NCBI GenBank assembly: GCA_024998685.1
Contig: JACOEH010000041.1
Span: 1-42,208 of the forward strand
Source: Nitrospira sp.
GTDB taxonomy: Bacteria > Nitrospirota > Nitrospiria > Nitrospirales > Nitrospiraceae
DNA length: 42,208 nucleotides
Direction of reading: 5' to 3'
The first letter of the stretch is position 1; every line of letters begins with the position of its first letter. The notes under the pieces were generated by a model. That model saw nothing but the letters and a program-made list of their open reading frames with translations, was not told where the DNA came from and ran no database searches. This document shows positions 1-7,571 of this stretch, in pieces. A program made the translations under genes and the position numbers.

Positions 1-54
1 AACCCGGACATTTCTACTTTGGGAGAAACAGGACATTTCTAAATTGGGTTGACA
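1..54. mobile_element. probable insertion-sequence end (partial, runs off the window)
   Basis: The 11-mer ggacatttcta occurs twice (positions 7-17 and about 32-42) and the segment ends in TTGACA. Read on the other strand it starts TGTCAACCC and carries two copies of the same GAAATGTCC word. Short repeated words next to a TGT...ACA terminus are typical of IS21-like and some IS481/IS3-like element ends. No transposase lies inside the window, so the family is a guess. The outward-facing TTGACA could act as a -35 box for the next gene, but no good -10 follows at the right distance. Confidence 0.45.
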
Positions 55-149
55 GAATGGGATGAGAGTATTGCACGTCGCGCGCAAACGCGGTAAATAC
101 CAGGGATTGATAACTTTAGATAAGTACCCCTCCACACGAAGGAGAATAA

Positions 150-1244
150 ATGAAGCGGTCGATGATGGTGGTCGCAATGCTTGGTCTGATCATGTTGGCG
201 CACGCTGCTTTTGCCGACGATGGAACGATCCCGACAACACCGACTCCGCCCGTGGATGTCGTGACCTTGAAAGACGGCAGTATTATCTATGGCGAAGTGA
301 TAGAAATGACGGATGGGTTGTTACAGATCAAGAACGCACTGGCGGCGGACATCATCAAAGTCAAATGGGCGGAGGTCAGTAAGCTGACGATTACTCATCC
401 GATTCCCTTTCATTTAAAGGAAGGGACCGTGCTTGTCGGCACGGTGGAAGAGAGCGAGCCGGGAATGATGAACCTGAAGGCCGGGCCCATCGGAGGCACG
501 ATGGCGGTGCCGATGGACACCGTCACCCAAATGAACCCGGTCGTCCAACCACCGATTATCTATGTGGGTGGTGTGAATGCCGCTTATTCTCAATCGACGG
601 GGAACAGTCATCTGCGTAACGTCACCGTGGTCGGAGATCTCGTGGCGCGAAGTGAACAGCTCCGACTGACTTTAAATGGCCGCTATGTGTATGGGGACAA
701 TAACAATAACCTCAATACGCGCAACGCCAAAGGAACGATCAAGCTCGACTTCTTCCTCACTAAACGGCTTTTCTGGTTCACATCGGCCTATTTTGAGAAC
801 GATTATTTTCAGGACCTCAAGTTGCGGACGGCGATCGCGAGTGGGCCCGGGTATCAATGGATCGATCGAGGAGATTACAGCGGCCTCCTTAAGGATATGA
901 CCCTCTACACGGAAGCAGGCCCGGCATATTTCAACGAGGATTTCCGCATCGCTCCGGATAAAGCCAGTTTTCGCGCGCGTGTCGCGATGAAGTTCAATTG
1001 GCCGCTCTTCAACGAACGTATCACGCTGTACCACAATGACGAGATTTTCCCCTCGCTCCAAAACTTCTCGGACTTTTACCTCACGATGGATAACGGCGTC
1101 CGCTTTAAGATTTGGGAAGGGCTGACAAGCGGATTGCAAGCGACCACGCGCTACAACAATCGGCCGCCGCCCGGTATCGTCAATACCGACAATCTGTACT
1201 TACTTACGCTGGGCTATGCTTTCGATACCACTCGCAAACGATAG
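150..1244 (+). CDS. DUF481-family outer-membrane protein
   Basis: A 364-residue exported protein. Residues 1-22 form a clear signal peptide ending AFA-DD. Residues about 35-130 look like two small Sm-like beta repeats ([11 protein letters not shown]... and [11 protein letters not shown]...). From about 135 to the end the alternating pattern and aromatic residues match a DUF481/YdiY-type beta-barrel, ending in a typical outer-membrane C-terminus ([14 protein letters not shown]). An AAGGAG Shine-Dalgarno sequence sits seven bases before the ATG. The exact function is unknown; YdiY-like proteins are induced by acid or envelope stress in some bacteria. The two N-terminal modules may be a periplasmic domain. 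The gene is followed closely by mscL. Confidence 0.8.
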   Translation: MKRSMMVVAMLGLIMLAHAAFADDGTIPTTPTPPVDVVTLKDGSIIYGEVIEMTDGLLQIKNALAADIIKVKWAEVSKLTITHPIPFHLKEGTVLVGTVEESEPGMMNLKAGPIGGTMAVPMDTVTQMNPVVQPPIIYVGGVNAAYSQSTGNSHLRNVTVVGDLVARSEQLRLTLNGRYVYGDNNNNLNTRNAKGTIKLDFFLTKRLFWFTSAYFENDYFQDLKLRTAIASGPGYQWIDRGDYSGLLKDMTLYTEAGPAYFNEDFRIAPDKASFRARVAMKFNWPLFNERITLYHNDEIFPSLQNFSDFYLTMDNGVRFKIWEGLTSGLQATTRYNNRPPPGIVNTDNLYLLTLGYAFDTTRKR

Positions 1245-1287
1245 GTTGGGGCTTATCGCACTGCTACTACTCAGAGGGAGGAGGACC

Positions 1288-1710
1288 ATGCTGAAAGAAT
1301 TCAAAGAGTTCGCCATGAAAGGGAACGTTCTGGATATGGCGATCGGCGTCATCATCGGTGGGGCGTTCGGAAAAATCGTCTCGTCGCTCGTCAGCGATGT
1401 CCTAATGCCGCCTCTTGGGTTGCTGATGGGCAAGGTGGACTTTTCCAGTCTGTTCATCGATTTGTCCCGAACATCACCTCCATCGTTAGCAGCGGCCAAA
1501 GCTGCAGGGGCTCCCACTCTCAATTACGGAGTCTTTCTGCAAAGCGTGTTCGACTTCCTCATTATCTCATTCGTCATCTTCATGTTGGTCAAACAGGTGA
1601 ATCGGTTCAAGAAGGAAGCCCCCCCACCGCCGCCTTCCGCCCCCCCACCGCCGACGAATGAAGAGAAATTGTTGATGGAGATTCGTGATCTGCTCAAGAG
1701 TCGTCAGTAA
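1288..1710 (+). CDS. mscL: large-conductance mechanosensitive channel MscL
   Basis: A 140-residue inner-membrane channel that opens under membrane tension and releases solutes during osmotic downshock. The N-terminus [20 protein letters not shown] and the following [23 protein letters not shown] (TM1) are the family hallmark. TM2 is at about residues 77-100 ([20 protein letters not shown]). A proline-rich linker ([11 protein letters not shown]) joins TM2 to the C-terminal bundle helix [15 protein letters not shown]. The ATG at 1288 was chosen over longer in-frame extensions because GGGAGGAGG lies just upstream and the family starts here. The unusually long polyproline linker is the only oddity. 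Confidence 0.96.
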   Translation: MLKEFKEFAMKGNVLDMAIGVIIGGAFGKIVSSLVSDVLMPPLGLLMGKVDFSSLFIDLSRTSPPSLAAAKAAGAPTLNYGVFLQSVFDFLIISFVIFMLVKQVNRFKKEAPPPPPSAPPPPTNEEKLLMEIRDLLKSRQ

Positions 1711-1781
1711 AGTCGGCCCGATAGTCAGAACGAGATTCTTGCGAGGAATTCACCGCGCAAGCAGAGAAGAAGGAGATCCAT

Positions 1782-2771
1782 ATGTGTACGCGCAAGAGCG
1801 TGACGGTACTGATAGGCATGGTCGTGCTGGCCGGCTGTTCGTCGTTTAAGAATCATCCTTCTTCCTATATCAAACAGCCAACCGTCTGTATCGACAAGAA
1901 ATGGTACGGTTATTACCAGGACAGCGGGTGCCCCTCTACGGAAAAAGCGGTGGAGCCGGATGCAGCTCAAGAAACAGCGGCTCGCATTGCCGATCTTGAG
2001 AGACAGCGTAACGGACTGGCTGACGAACTGGAAGCAGCACAGAGACAAAATGGGGCGCTGAGGGACCGTGTGAGCGAGTTAGAGGGCCAGTTGGCCGATC
2101 GCGATCGGGAAATCATCGCGCTTCATTCAGGATCCAGCGAGAAGGATAGGCTCGCCGAGGAACTGGCTGCGGCGAAGCGGCACATCGAGGATCATGACCG
2201 GCTGGCGGCGGAATCGGAGACGCAATTAGCGGCGGCGAAGCAACGTGTGGCAGATCTGGAAAGTCAGCTGGCCGATCGTGACAAAGAACTCGCCGGACTT
2301 CGAGGCGATTTATCCGCAGAAACGGCGAAGTTGCAAGAGGCACAGCGCGGGTTGCTCCGAGCCCTTCGCCCTGAGATCGACAAGGGTGACATTACCGTCA
2401 ATTTAAACAGCGAGCATCTGCTCATCAACCTGGCTTCCAGCTATCTCTTCGGCTCAGGAGAAGATCAACTGAAGCCAGCCGGAGCGGACGCGCTGCAACG
2501 GGTGGGCGTCGTGCTCAAAGACTTTCCGGAAAAGCAGGTGCACGTAGCAGGGTACACTGACAACGTGCCGATCAAGGGAGCGTTGCAGAAGAAGTATCCG
2601 TCGAATAAGGAACTGTCTGATGCACGTGCGAATGGCGCAGCTCGAGCCCTGCAAGACGGTGGTGTGGCCAACCTCACGGCCGCAGGTCATGGCGAAAGTG
2701 ATCCGATCGCCAGCAATAAAACGGCGGAAGGCCGAGCCAAAAATCGACGGATTGAAGTCATCATTAAGTAA
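1782..2771 (+). CDS. OmpA-family lipoprotein with coiled-coil stalk
   Basis: A 329-residue envelope protein. A lipobox (VVLAGCSS, acylated Cys at residue 19) marks it as a lipoprotein. Residues about 60-195 are heptad-rich and repeat ADLESQLADRDKEL-like units, indicating a long coiled coil. Residues about 215-329 form a MotB/OmpA-type peptidoglycan-binding domain, with the sequence around AGYTDNVPI, LSDARANGAARAL and the terminal AKNRRIEVIIK carrying the Asp and Arg that contact diaminopimelate. The expected role is tethering a membrane to peptidoglycan at a fixed distance. AAGAAGGAGA precedes the ATG. Known from the family: OmpA-like domains bind cell wall. The precise partner is unknown. 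Confidence 0.85.
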   Translation: MCTRKSVTVLIGMVVLAGCSSFKNHPSSYIKQPTVCIDKKWYGYYQDSGCPSTEKAVEPDAAQETAARIADLERQRNGLADELEAAQRQNGALRDRVSELEGQLADRDREIIALHSGSSEKDRLAEELAAAKRHIEDHDRLAAESETQLAAAKQRVADLESQLADRDKELAGLRGDLSAETAKLQEAQRGLLRALRPEIDKGDITVNLNSEHLLINLASSYLFGSGEDQLKPAGADALQRVGVVLKDFPEKQVHVAGYTDNVPIKGALQKKYPSNKELSDARANGAARALQDGGVANLTAAGHGESDPIASNKTAEGRAKNRRIEVIIK

Positions 2772-2802
2772 CGGACGAGAACGGAGTTCCAGTAGTATCA
2801 TC

Positions 2803-2833
2803 GGGGGCTCTTCTCTCTAGAGGAAGAGCTCCG
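2803..2833. terminator. hairpin between convergent genes, possible bidirectional terminator
   Basis: GCTCTTC (2807-2813) pairs with GAAGAGC (2823-2829), and the stem extends outward through G-U and G-C pairs to about 10 bp. It lies 35 bp after the OmpA-like lipoprotein gene, where transcription converges with the minus-strand NTF2-like gene. No T-tract follows on either strand, so intrinsic termination is uncertain. Confidence 0.35.
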
Positions 2834-2911
2834 ATGCAGCGCATGGCCCTCTCCAGCTCCATTTCACAGCGTCACAATCCTTGTCATGCTCAGTTGATCT
2901 CTATAGGGATC

Positions 2912-3403
2912 TTAGAAACCGAGGTCCGAAAGAGAGGGATGATCATCTGGGCGTCGGCCCAGAGCCCAATGGTACTTCCGCGCTGCTTCTCTGATAGGAA
3001 GATCGTTGATGCTCGCGATACGCCGACGCATAAGACCGTCCCCATCGAACTCCCAGTTTTCGTTACCATAGGATCGGAACCAATTCCCTGCGTTGTCGTG
3101 CCATTCATAGGCGAAGCGGACGGCGATGCGGGCCTTGTGGAAGGCCCATAATTCCTTGATAAGACGATAATCCAACTCCGTTTCCCATTTACGACGCAGA
3201 AACCGAACAATCGCCTCTCGACCCAACAAGAACTCCGAACGGTTTCGCCATGCGCTATTCATCGTGTAGGCCAGCGACACCCGTTCGGGGTCGCGTGTAT
3301 TCCAAGCATCCTCTGCCATGCGTACTTTCTGGATGGCAGTCTCCTGTGTAAAGGGCGGAAACGGGGGACGTGTATTCTGATCTGATGCCATCATGTTCTC
3401 CAT
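2912..3403 (-). CDS. DUF1348 / NTF2-like protein
   Basis: A 163-residue soluble protein. The pattern [20 protein letters not shown], then [20 protein letters not shown], then [20 protein letters not shown] and [12 protein letters not shown], is that of the DUF1348 (YesE-like) branch of the SnoaL/NTF2 fold, a small cone-shaped pocket domain. Substrate and reaction are unknown. It is the third gene of a minus-strand run after the DsrE-like and PPOX-type genes and is probably cotranscribed. The start is ambiguous: a GGAG sits best for the Met at 3391 rather than the first Met at 3403. Confidence 0.8.
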   Translation of the reverse strand: MENMMASDQNTRPPFPPFTQETAIQKVRMAEDAWNTRDPERVSLAYTMNSAWRNRSEFLLGREAIVRFLRRKWETELDYRLIKELWAFHKARIAVRFAYEWHDNAGNWFRSYGNENWEFDGDGLMRRRIASINDLPIREAARKYHWALGRRPDDHPSLSDLGF

Positions 3404-3445
3404 GCGGATGCACGACGGACGGCGGTCGCAAAAAGTGTCTCCGCG

Positions 3446-4066
3446 TCAGGTTGAGGCAAATCCTGACCCTGCTCTCGCCGCATGTAACTCGGTCTCTAGC
3501 TCTGCGATGCGTGCCTTTAACGATCCTGCAAGTTCCTCTACCTCTTCGATCGGGTATCGGGGAGTAATGTGCTTCTGGCAGTTCCAGTCGAACGAGACCA
3601 CGTCAATGAATATAATCCGTTCCACTCGTGCTTTCTCGCCAGGCTTGGAAAGCTGCCCCGTGAGGTCTGGATGTGACTCGGCATCCTCGACTTTGGCATG
3701 CCCGAGGATTTTCAAGCGTGTGCGGGTTGGGTAGTCTATGAGAAACAGGGAGACTCGGTCGTTTACAGCAAGATTGCCCGTGCTCAAGAGCTGCCGGTTA
3801 CCTTGGTAGTCGGCGAACGCCAGTGTGGTAGGGTTGAGCACTTGCAGGAATCCTCTGGGGCCTCCGCGATGCTGAATGTAGGGCCAGCCGGTTTCGCTCA
3901 CTGTGCCTAGGTAGAAACTATCTCTTGTCGAGATAAACTCCGCCTCAGCTTCATCGAGTGGATCGCGTTCCGGCGCCTCCGAAATGTTTGCCGCGCGTCC
4001 GTAATAGTGTTTCTGCACGCGGCGTACTGAGTTTGTCATCATCGTATCCAGGTATTTCGTCGCCAT
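3446..4066 (-). CDS. pyridoxamine 5'-phosphate oxidase-related FMN-binding protein
   Basis: A 206-residue protein of the PPOX/split-barrel flavin-binding fold. The core reads DEAEAEFISTRDSFYLGTVSETGWPYIQHRGGPRGFLQVL and then LAFADYQGNRQLLSTGNL and RVSLFLIDYPTRTRLKILGHAKV, the usual FMN-phosphate and isoalloxazine contact regions. These proteins reduce or bind flavin substrates; the true substrate here cannot be read. A C-terminal helix (EVEELAGSLKARIAELETELHAA) looks like a short coiled coil. GGAGG lies eight bases before the ATG. It sits between the DsrE-like and NTF2-like genes on the same strand, facing a CGNR regulator, which suggests a small stress-response or detoxification operon. Confidence 0.85.
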   Translation of the reverse strand: MATKYLDTMMTNSVRRVQKHYYGRAANISEAPERDPLDEAEAEFISTRDSFYLGTVSETGWPYIQHRGGPRGFLQVLNPTTLAFADYQGNRQLLSTGNLAVNDRVSLFLIDYPTRTRLKILGHAKVEDAESHPDLTGQLSKPGEKARVERIIFIDVVSFDWNCQKHITPRYPIEEVEELAGSLKARIAELETELHAARAGSGFAST

Positions 4067-4138
4067 CGAGGCGTCCTCCGTTGAATCGGCCCGTCAATGG
4101 TTGCCCGTTGCAGGCCGATCACCGAATCCATTCTTGGC

Positions 4139-4513
4139 TCAGAACACCACTGTGTTCCATCCATCACCCACATACCGACGTAAGCTCAATAGACCCGATG
4201 TGCCGGCCAACGCATGATCGTTCTTGAGCGGCACCCCACAAGATTCGACGCCTTCTCTGGCTCCAAAGACATCGGCGCAACCACGAGAGACGCCTTGCAC
4301 CACATCGCGAACCGAATTGTAGAGGGCATTGGCCGGATGCGAGAGCTTTGTGAGTTCGGCGGGCCAACGGGTCCCGGTTCCGTTGAAGACGACTGCAACT
4401 TCATCGCCCTTCTGTTTACACTCTGACGCCAGGGCCAGAGCATTAAATACCCGCCCAAGCGCCTCCTCTGAACCAGTCTTTGGGTCCGACATGATCACGA
4501 TGGCTGTTTTCAT
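4139..4513 (-). CDS. DsrE/DsrF-like family protein
   Basis: A 124-residue protein of the DsrE/TusD-like fold. The N-terminal beta strand MKTAIVIMSDPKTGSEEALGRVFNALALASE and the following GDEVAVVFNGTGTRWPAEL match small DsrE-like proteins. Two cysteines (SRGCADVFGA and ESCGVPLK) are in positions often used for sulfur relay in this fold. The ATG at 4513 is preceded by GGAGGAAT. A TTGACA-17-TATAAC promoter lies upstream. It is first in the operon with the PPOX-type and NTF2-like genes. Sulfur chemistry is inferred from the family only. Confidence 0.8.
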   Translation of the reverse strand: MKTAIVIMSDPKTGSEEALGRVFNALALASECKQKGDEVAVVFNGTGTRWPAELTKLSHPANALYNSVRDVVQGVSRGCADVFGAREGVESCGVPLKNDHALAGTSGLLSLRRYVGDGWNTVVF

Positions 4514-4563
4514 AATTCCTCCGTTGAATTGGTTTTCCCCTGCGATACAGACGATGCATAAAT

Positions 4564-4594
4564 ATAACCATCTAAAACTTAGATAGAAGGTTAT
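4564..4594. promoter_or_regulatory. nested inverted repeat, candidate operator
   Basis: ATAACC (4564-4569) pairs with GGTTAT (4589-4594), and ATCTAA (4570-4575) pairs with TTAGAT (4579-4584). The element covers the -10 box and the expected start of transcription of the DsrE-like operon, a classic repressor position. The neighbouring CGNR regulator is the obvious candidate ligand, but that is inference. Confidence 0.5.
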
Positions 4595-4618
4595 ATAATA
4601 CAAGGACCAACTTGTCAA
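4590..4618 (-). promoter_or_regulatory. sigma70-type promoter of the DsrE-like operon
   Basis: On the minus strand TTGACA (4618-4613) is followed after 17 bases by TATAAC (4595-4590). This is a near-consensus promoter about 80 bp upstream of the DsrE-like start codon. Confidence 0.65.
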
Positions 4619-4662
4619 TCAGCGCTTTATCGGTTATTTATCGGGTGGAAAGATAAGGATTC

Positions 4663-5277
4663 ATGGGAAGAGGTATGCAGAAATTCTTGTTTGTAGGGAA
4701 TCACCCATGCTTGGATTTCATCAATACCCAGATGATTGTGAAGGAAGAACCGGCGGATCTTCTTGGTGGTTTTGAAGATCTGATTTCCTGGCTTCTACAA
4801 GCTCGGGTCTTAGCCAAGACTCAAGCCGATGTCGTCAGGGCAGAGCTTAGTCACGATCAGATGTCTTCACTGCTGGAGCAGGCAAAGAGCTTCCGTGCGA
4901 CACTGCGCGGCTTAGCCGAACGGCTCGTAGCTTCTAAACCCGTCCCTGATTCCACCATCATCACGATCAACCGATTCTTATCCCAGCGGTCAGGCTACCC
5001 ACAGCTTGTTCGGAGAAAAGGAGGGTTTGAGCAACGCTTCCACTCCGCGGCAACGCCTGCGCAAAGCGTACTGGCTCCTTTGGCAGAGGCCACAAGCGAC
5101 TTGCTATGTCGGGCAAACGTTGCCCTGATCAAGAAGTGTGGAAACCCTTCTTGTATTCTCTATTTTTACGATACGACCAAGAATCACACACGGAATTGGT
5201 GCAGCATGCAGCTGTGCGGAAATCGCCTGAAAGTGGCGGCGTACTACCGAAGAAGCCGGGGGAAGGCAAGCCTGTAA
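4663..5277 (+). CDS. CGNR zinc-finger / ABATE-domain transcriptional regulator
   Basis: A 204-residue predicted regulator. The N-terminal part (GNHPCLDFINTQ... to about residue 140) is the ABATE, putative stress-sensing, domain. The C-terminal part carries four cysteines in CGNPSC (159, 164) and CSMQLCGNR (180, 185), and ends in the defining CGNR motif at 185-188, which forms a DNA-binding zinc ribbon. It is divergent from the DsrE-like/PPOX/NTF2-like operon with about 150 bp between start codons, so local regulation is likely. AAGGA precedes the ATG at 4663 closely; a second Met at 4675 is possible. Confidence 0.88.
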   Translation: MGRGMQKFLFVGNHPCLDFINTQMIVKEEPADLLGGFEDLISWLLQARVLAKTQADVVRAELSHDQMSSLLEQAKSFRATLRGLAERLVASKPVPDSTIITINRFLSQRSGYPQLVRRKGGFEQRFHSAATPAQSVLAPLAEATSDLLCRANVALIKKCGNPSCILYFYDTTKNHTRNWCSMQLCGNRLKVAAYYRRSRGKASL

Positions 5278-5322
5278 GCGACCACAAGTGAAGAAGTTAC
5301 AAACGGAAGACCCGGTACATGT

Positions 5323-5733
5323 TTACTGCTTTGGAGCAACCGTGCCCGCAATCCTCGTAATGCTGCCTTCAAGATCGGTGATGATCTGATGCTGCCACAA
5401 CCGGATAACCTTCCATCCATACGATCTTAACTTTCTGAAATTCCGGCGATCTCGAGCGCGGTTCGTCCTGAGTTTGTCACGCCAAAAAGGCGAGAGCGTA
5501 TGTTCCCATGCGGGTAGGCGCCACCCATGCCAGAAATCGCCATCAACGAACACGGCTACCTTCTTACTGGTGAAGACGATATCCGGTCGGCCAGGAAGAG
5601 CTTTTACATGGCGTCTGAATTTCAGACCACGGACTCGCAACTCGCACTGCACTAAACTTTCGAGCGACCCATTCTTGAGTTTTACGTGCTTCATAGCACG
5701 TGAACGTTGTTCGGGCGTCAGATGGTCAGGCAT
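5323..5733 (-). CDS. vsr: very short patch repair (Vsr) endonuclease
   Basis: A 136-residue nuclease that nicks next to T:G mismatches left by deamination of 5-methylcytosine. The opening MPDHLTPEQRSRAMKHVK is the standard Vsr N-terminus. GRPDIVF supplies the catalytic Asp51, FVDGDFWHGW supplies His69, and WKVIRLWQHQI is the conserved C-terminal strand. It is the last gene of a minus-strand operon with a cytosine-5 methyltransferase, whose lesions it would repair. The zinc-binding cysteines of E. coli Vsr are absent: the only Cys is at residue 30. It belongs to the common zinc-less subfamily with a GDFWHG motif. Confidence 0.93.
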   Translation of the reverse strand: MPDHLTPEQRSRAMKHVKLKNGSLESLVQCELRVRGLKFRRHVKALPGRPDIVFTSKKVAVFVDGDFWHGWRLPAWEHTLSPFWRDKLRTNRARDRRNFRKLRSYGWKVIRLWQHQIITDLEGSITRIAGTVAPKQ

Positions 5734-5782
5734 AGTGTTTTGCGCGCATAGGTGTGAAAGAACACTTTGTTTGTGCCATAGG

Positions 5783-6484
5783 TTAGGGACGGTCTGGAGC
5801 CGCCAAGTAATGCCGTTGAATTATATAGTCCGTGACGCTAGAGATGAGTTTCGATAGATAATCTATGGTCTTGGTTTTCACTTCCTCCAAGCGTGACACG
5901 TCAAAATCCCTACCAACTTCGGCAAATGATTTGTCACCATGAGCAAGGTCGTTTCTGTTCGCCTTGACCGTGACTAATAAGTTGCCATCTGCGGCGGGTT
6001 TCATGAACCCGTATTGCTTCGCTAATTTGCGTATTTCGCTAGCATCCACATTGCCAGAAACGACTTCCGCTCGCTGGAAGGTCTTGGTCACAGCATCTGT
6101 TGCCAAATTCTTGAACAGATCAAGGACATCGCTCACATTGCGTGATCGCAGATGACCCTCATCATGCCAATGCCTGAGATTTCCAAGAACTACTCGTCTC
6201 ACTTCACTTCGACAGGAATCAAAGCTCACATCTTGTTTAGTAAGCTCATCGAAGATGGCCTCCACCGAGTTCTTCACCGTAGCTTCCATGAGATTGTAGA
6301 GCATGAGGAAAATACTAGCCTTAAATGTCCTGAGGAGGTCCTCGCGTTGACTAGCTGAGTAGGCGGGTGTCATCGCATCTTTGCTTATGAGCGATATGCT
6401 TTCCTTGTCCACAGCCTGGATGAACGCGAAATACGCTTCGATTTCCCCAACGCGGTCCTGGAAGTCTTGTTGCATGCTAATCAC
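5783..6484 (-). CDS. MAE_28990/MAE_18760-type HEPN nuclease-like protein
   Basis: A 233-residue, mostly helical protein. The central helix ASIFLMLYNLMEATVKNSVEAIFDEL and the later KANRNDLAHGDKSFAEVG match the MAE_28990/MAE_18760 HEPN group found near restriction-modification genes. R177-N178-D-L-A-H182 is the HEPN R-X4-H signature, which in active members cleaves RNA. It begins (GTG at 6484, or ATG at 6475) only three bases after the DUF262 stop codon, so the two are translationally linked. RNase activity is inferred from the motif. It may be the toxic effector of the operon, released when the methyltransferase/DUF262 pair senses foreign DNA. Confidence 0.82.
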   Translation of the reverse strand: MISMQQDFQDRVGEIEAYFAFIQAVDKESISLISKDAMTPAYSASQREDLLRTFKASIFLMLYNLMEATVKNSVEAIFDELTKQDVSFDSCRSEVRRVVLGNLRHWHDEGHLRSRNVSDVLDLFKNLATDAVTKTFQRAEVVSGNVDASEIRKLAKQYGFMKPAADGNLLVTVKANRNDLAHGDKSFAEVGRDFDVSRLEEVKTKTIDYLSKLISSVTDYIIQRHYLAAPDRP

Positions 6485-6487
6485 AAC

Positions 6488-7558
6488 TTATACGCCGAGA
6501 AGATGATCTCGGACGAATTCAATGCGGCGGATGACTTTCGGTCTTGAGTTGCTGGCGTCAGAACGCATCTCTCTTTTGAATTCGTCTGATTCCAACCATG
6601 AGAGTGAAGGAGGCACGAGATCAGGCTTGATTCGCAACGCAAGGGCTGTACCAACTGAGAGGGCTTCGAAGCGGATACGTGGAGGGCGCACGTGTCCCTC
6701 GACCTTAGTGAACGTTTTGAAGTGCATCTCTACAAATGTCAACATGCGGTCCCACTCGGCTTGGTAATTGGATTGCGTTTGAGGGGGAAAGTTTGCCATG
6801 TCCTTGAGATAGGAATTGAGGAATTCAACGACGCTTCGGTCGAACTTTTTATAGTCACGTAGATATGCAAAAAAACGGAGGACGAATTCCTCGCGCTCGC
6901 GCCGATCAATGGCTGCCTTGCTGAGCGGTGCTAGTTTTGTGAAACGAGGTTGTTGGGAACAGACACGAAGAAAGTTCAGGAAAGGTCCGTCGCTTACCCC
7001 CCAGCGGACTTCCATGTCGTTTAGTCTGAGGCTGCCGGTATTAATTCGACTGAAAATGTCACGCCGAACCTCCTCACTGACACCTTCACGTAGTTCAATC
7101 ATTCTCATTGTATGTCGGCCAAAGCGACGCTGGCGGATTAAGGGAAGATTGGAGAACTTAAAGCCATTGAGTTTTGTTAGCACTTTGAGTCCTGAGAGTG
7201 TCAGCTCATCCTTCATAAAACGAGCAAGTGTTCTGACCCGCTGAGAGCCATCCACGATCTCAACTCGCCCTTCTTGCCCCTTCACGTCCGCCACGAAAAG
7301 AAGCGGAATAGGGAGACCCATCAGGACAGATTCGATGAAGCGGGATTGGTGTTCATCAGGCCAGACGAGTTCACGTTGGTAGTCAGGAATGAAAAAATCA
7401 TTGTCGTCTTCCTCTAGTCGGTTGAGGTATTTTTCTACGATAACTTCGACTGGGTACTCTCGTGTGTCGTAGTCGATTATTTTATGGTGTTCGGCGATCT
7501 GGGATTCGGCCGCGTCAATGTTGACCGGCGAATCAACAGGGAAAAGATCTTCGGACAT
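6488..7558 (-). CDS. DUF262 (ParB/GmrS-like) domain protein
   Basis: A 356-residue protein with the N-terminal DUF262 fold. FFIPDYQRELVW is followed by RFIESVLMGLPIPLLFV and IVDGSQRVRTLARF; DGSQR at about 103-107 is a variant of the nucleotide-handling DGQQR motif. The later IFSRINTGSLRLNDMEVRW is also conserved. It lacks the C-terminal DUF1524 HNH nuclease of GmrSD and SspE-type enzymes, so cutting must come from another subunit, plausibly the adjacent HEPN protein. The start at 7558 was chosen because AAGGGG lies seven bases upstream; a Met at 7579 would overlap the methyltransferase stop. Known: DUF262 proteins act in defence and use NTPs. Its target here is unknown. Confidence 0.85.
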   Translation of the reverse strand: MSEDLFPVDSPVNIDAAESQIAEHHKIIDYDTREYPVEVIVEKYLNRLEEDDNDFFIPDYQRELVWPDEHQSRFIESVLMGLPIPLLFVADVKGQEGRVEIVDGSQRVRTLARFMKDELTLSGLKVLTKLNGFKFSNLPLIRQRRFGRHTMRMIELREGVSEEVRRDIFSRINTGSLRLNDMEVRWGVSDGPFLNFLRVCSQQPRFTKLAPLSKAAIDRREREEFVLRFFAYLRDYKKFDRSVVEFLNSYLKDMANFPPQTQSNYQAEWDRMLTFVEMHFKTFTKVEGHVRPPRIRFEALSVGTALALRIKPDLVPPSLSWLESDEFKREMRSDASNSRPKVIRRIEFVRDHLLGV

Positions 7559-7571
7559 AGGATTCCCCTTA

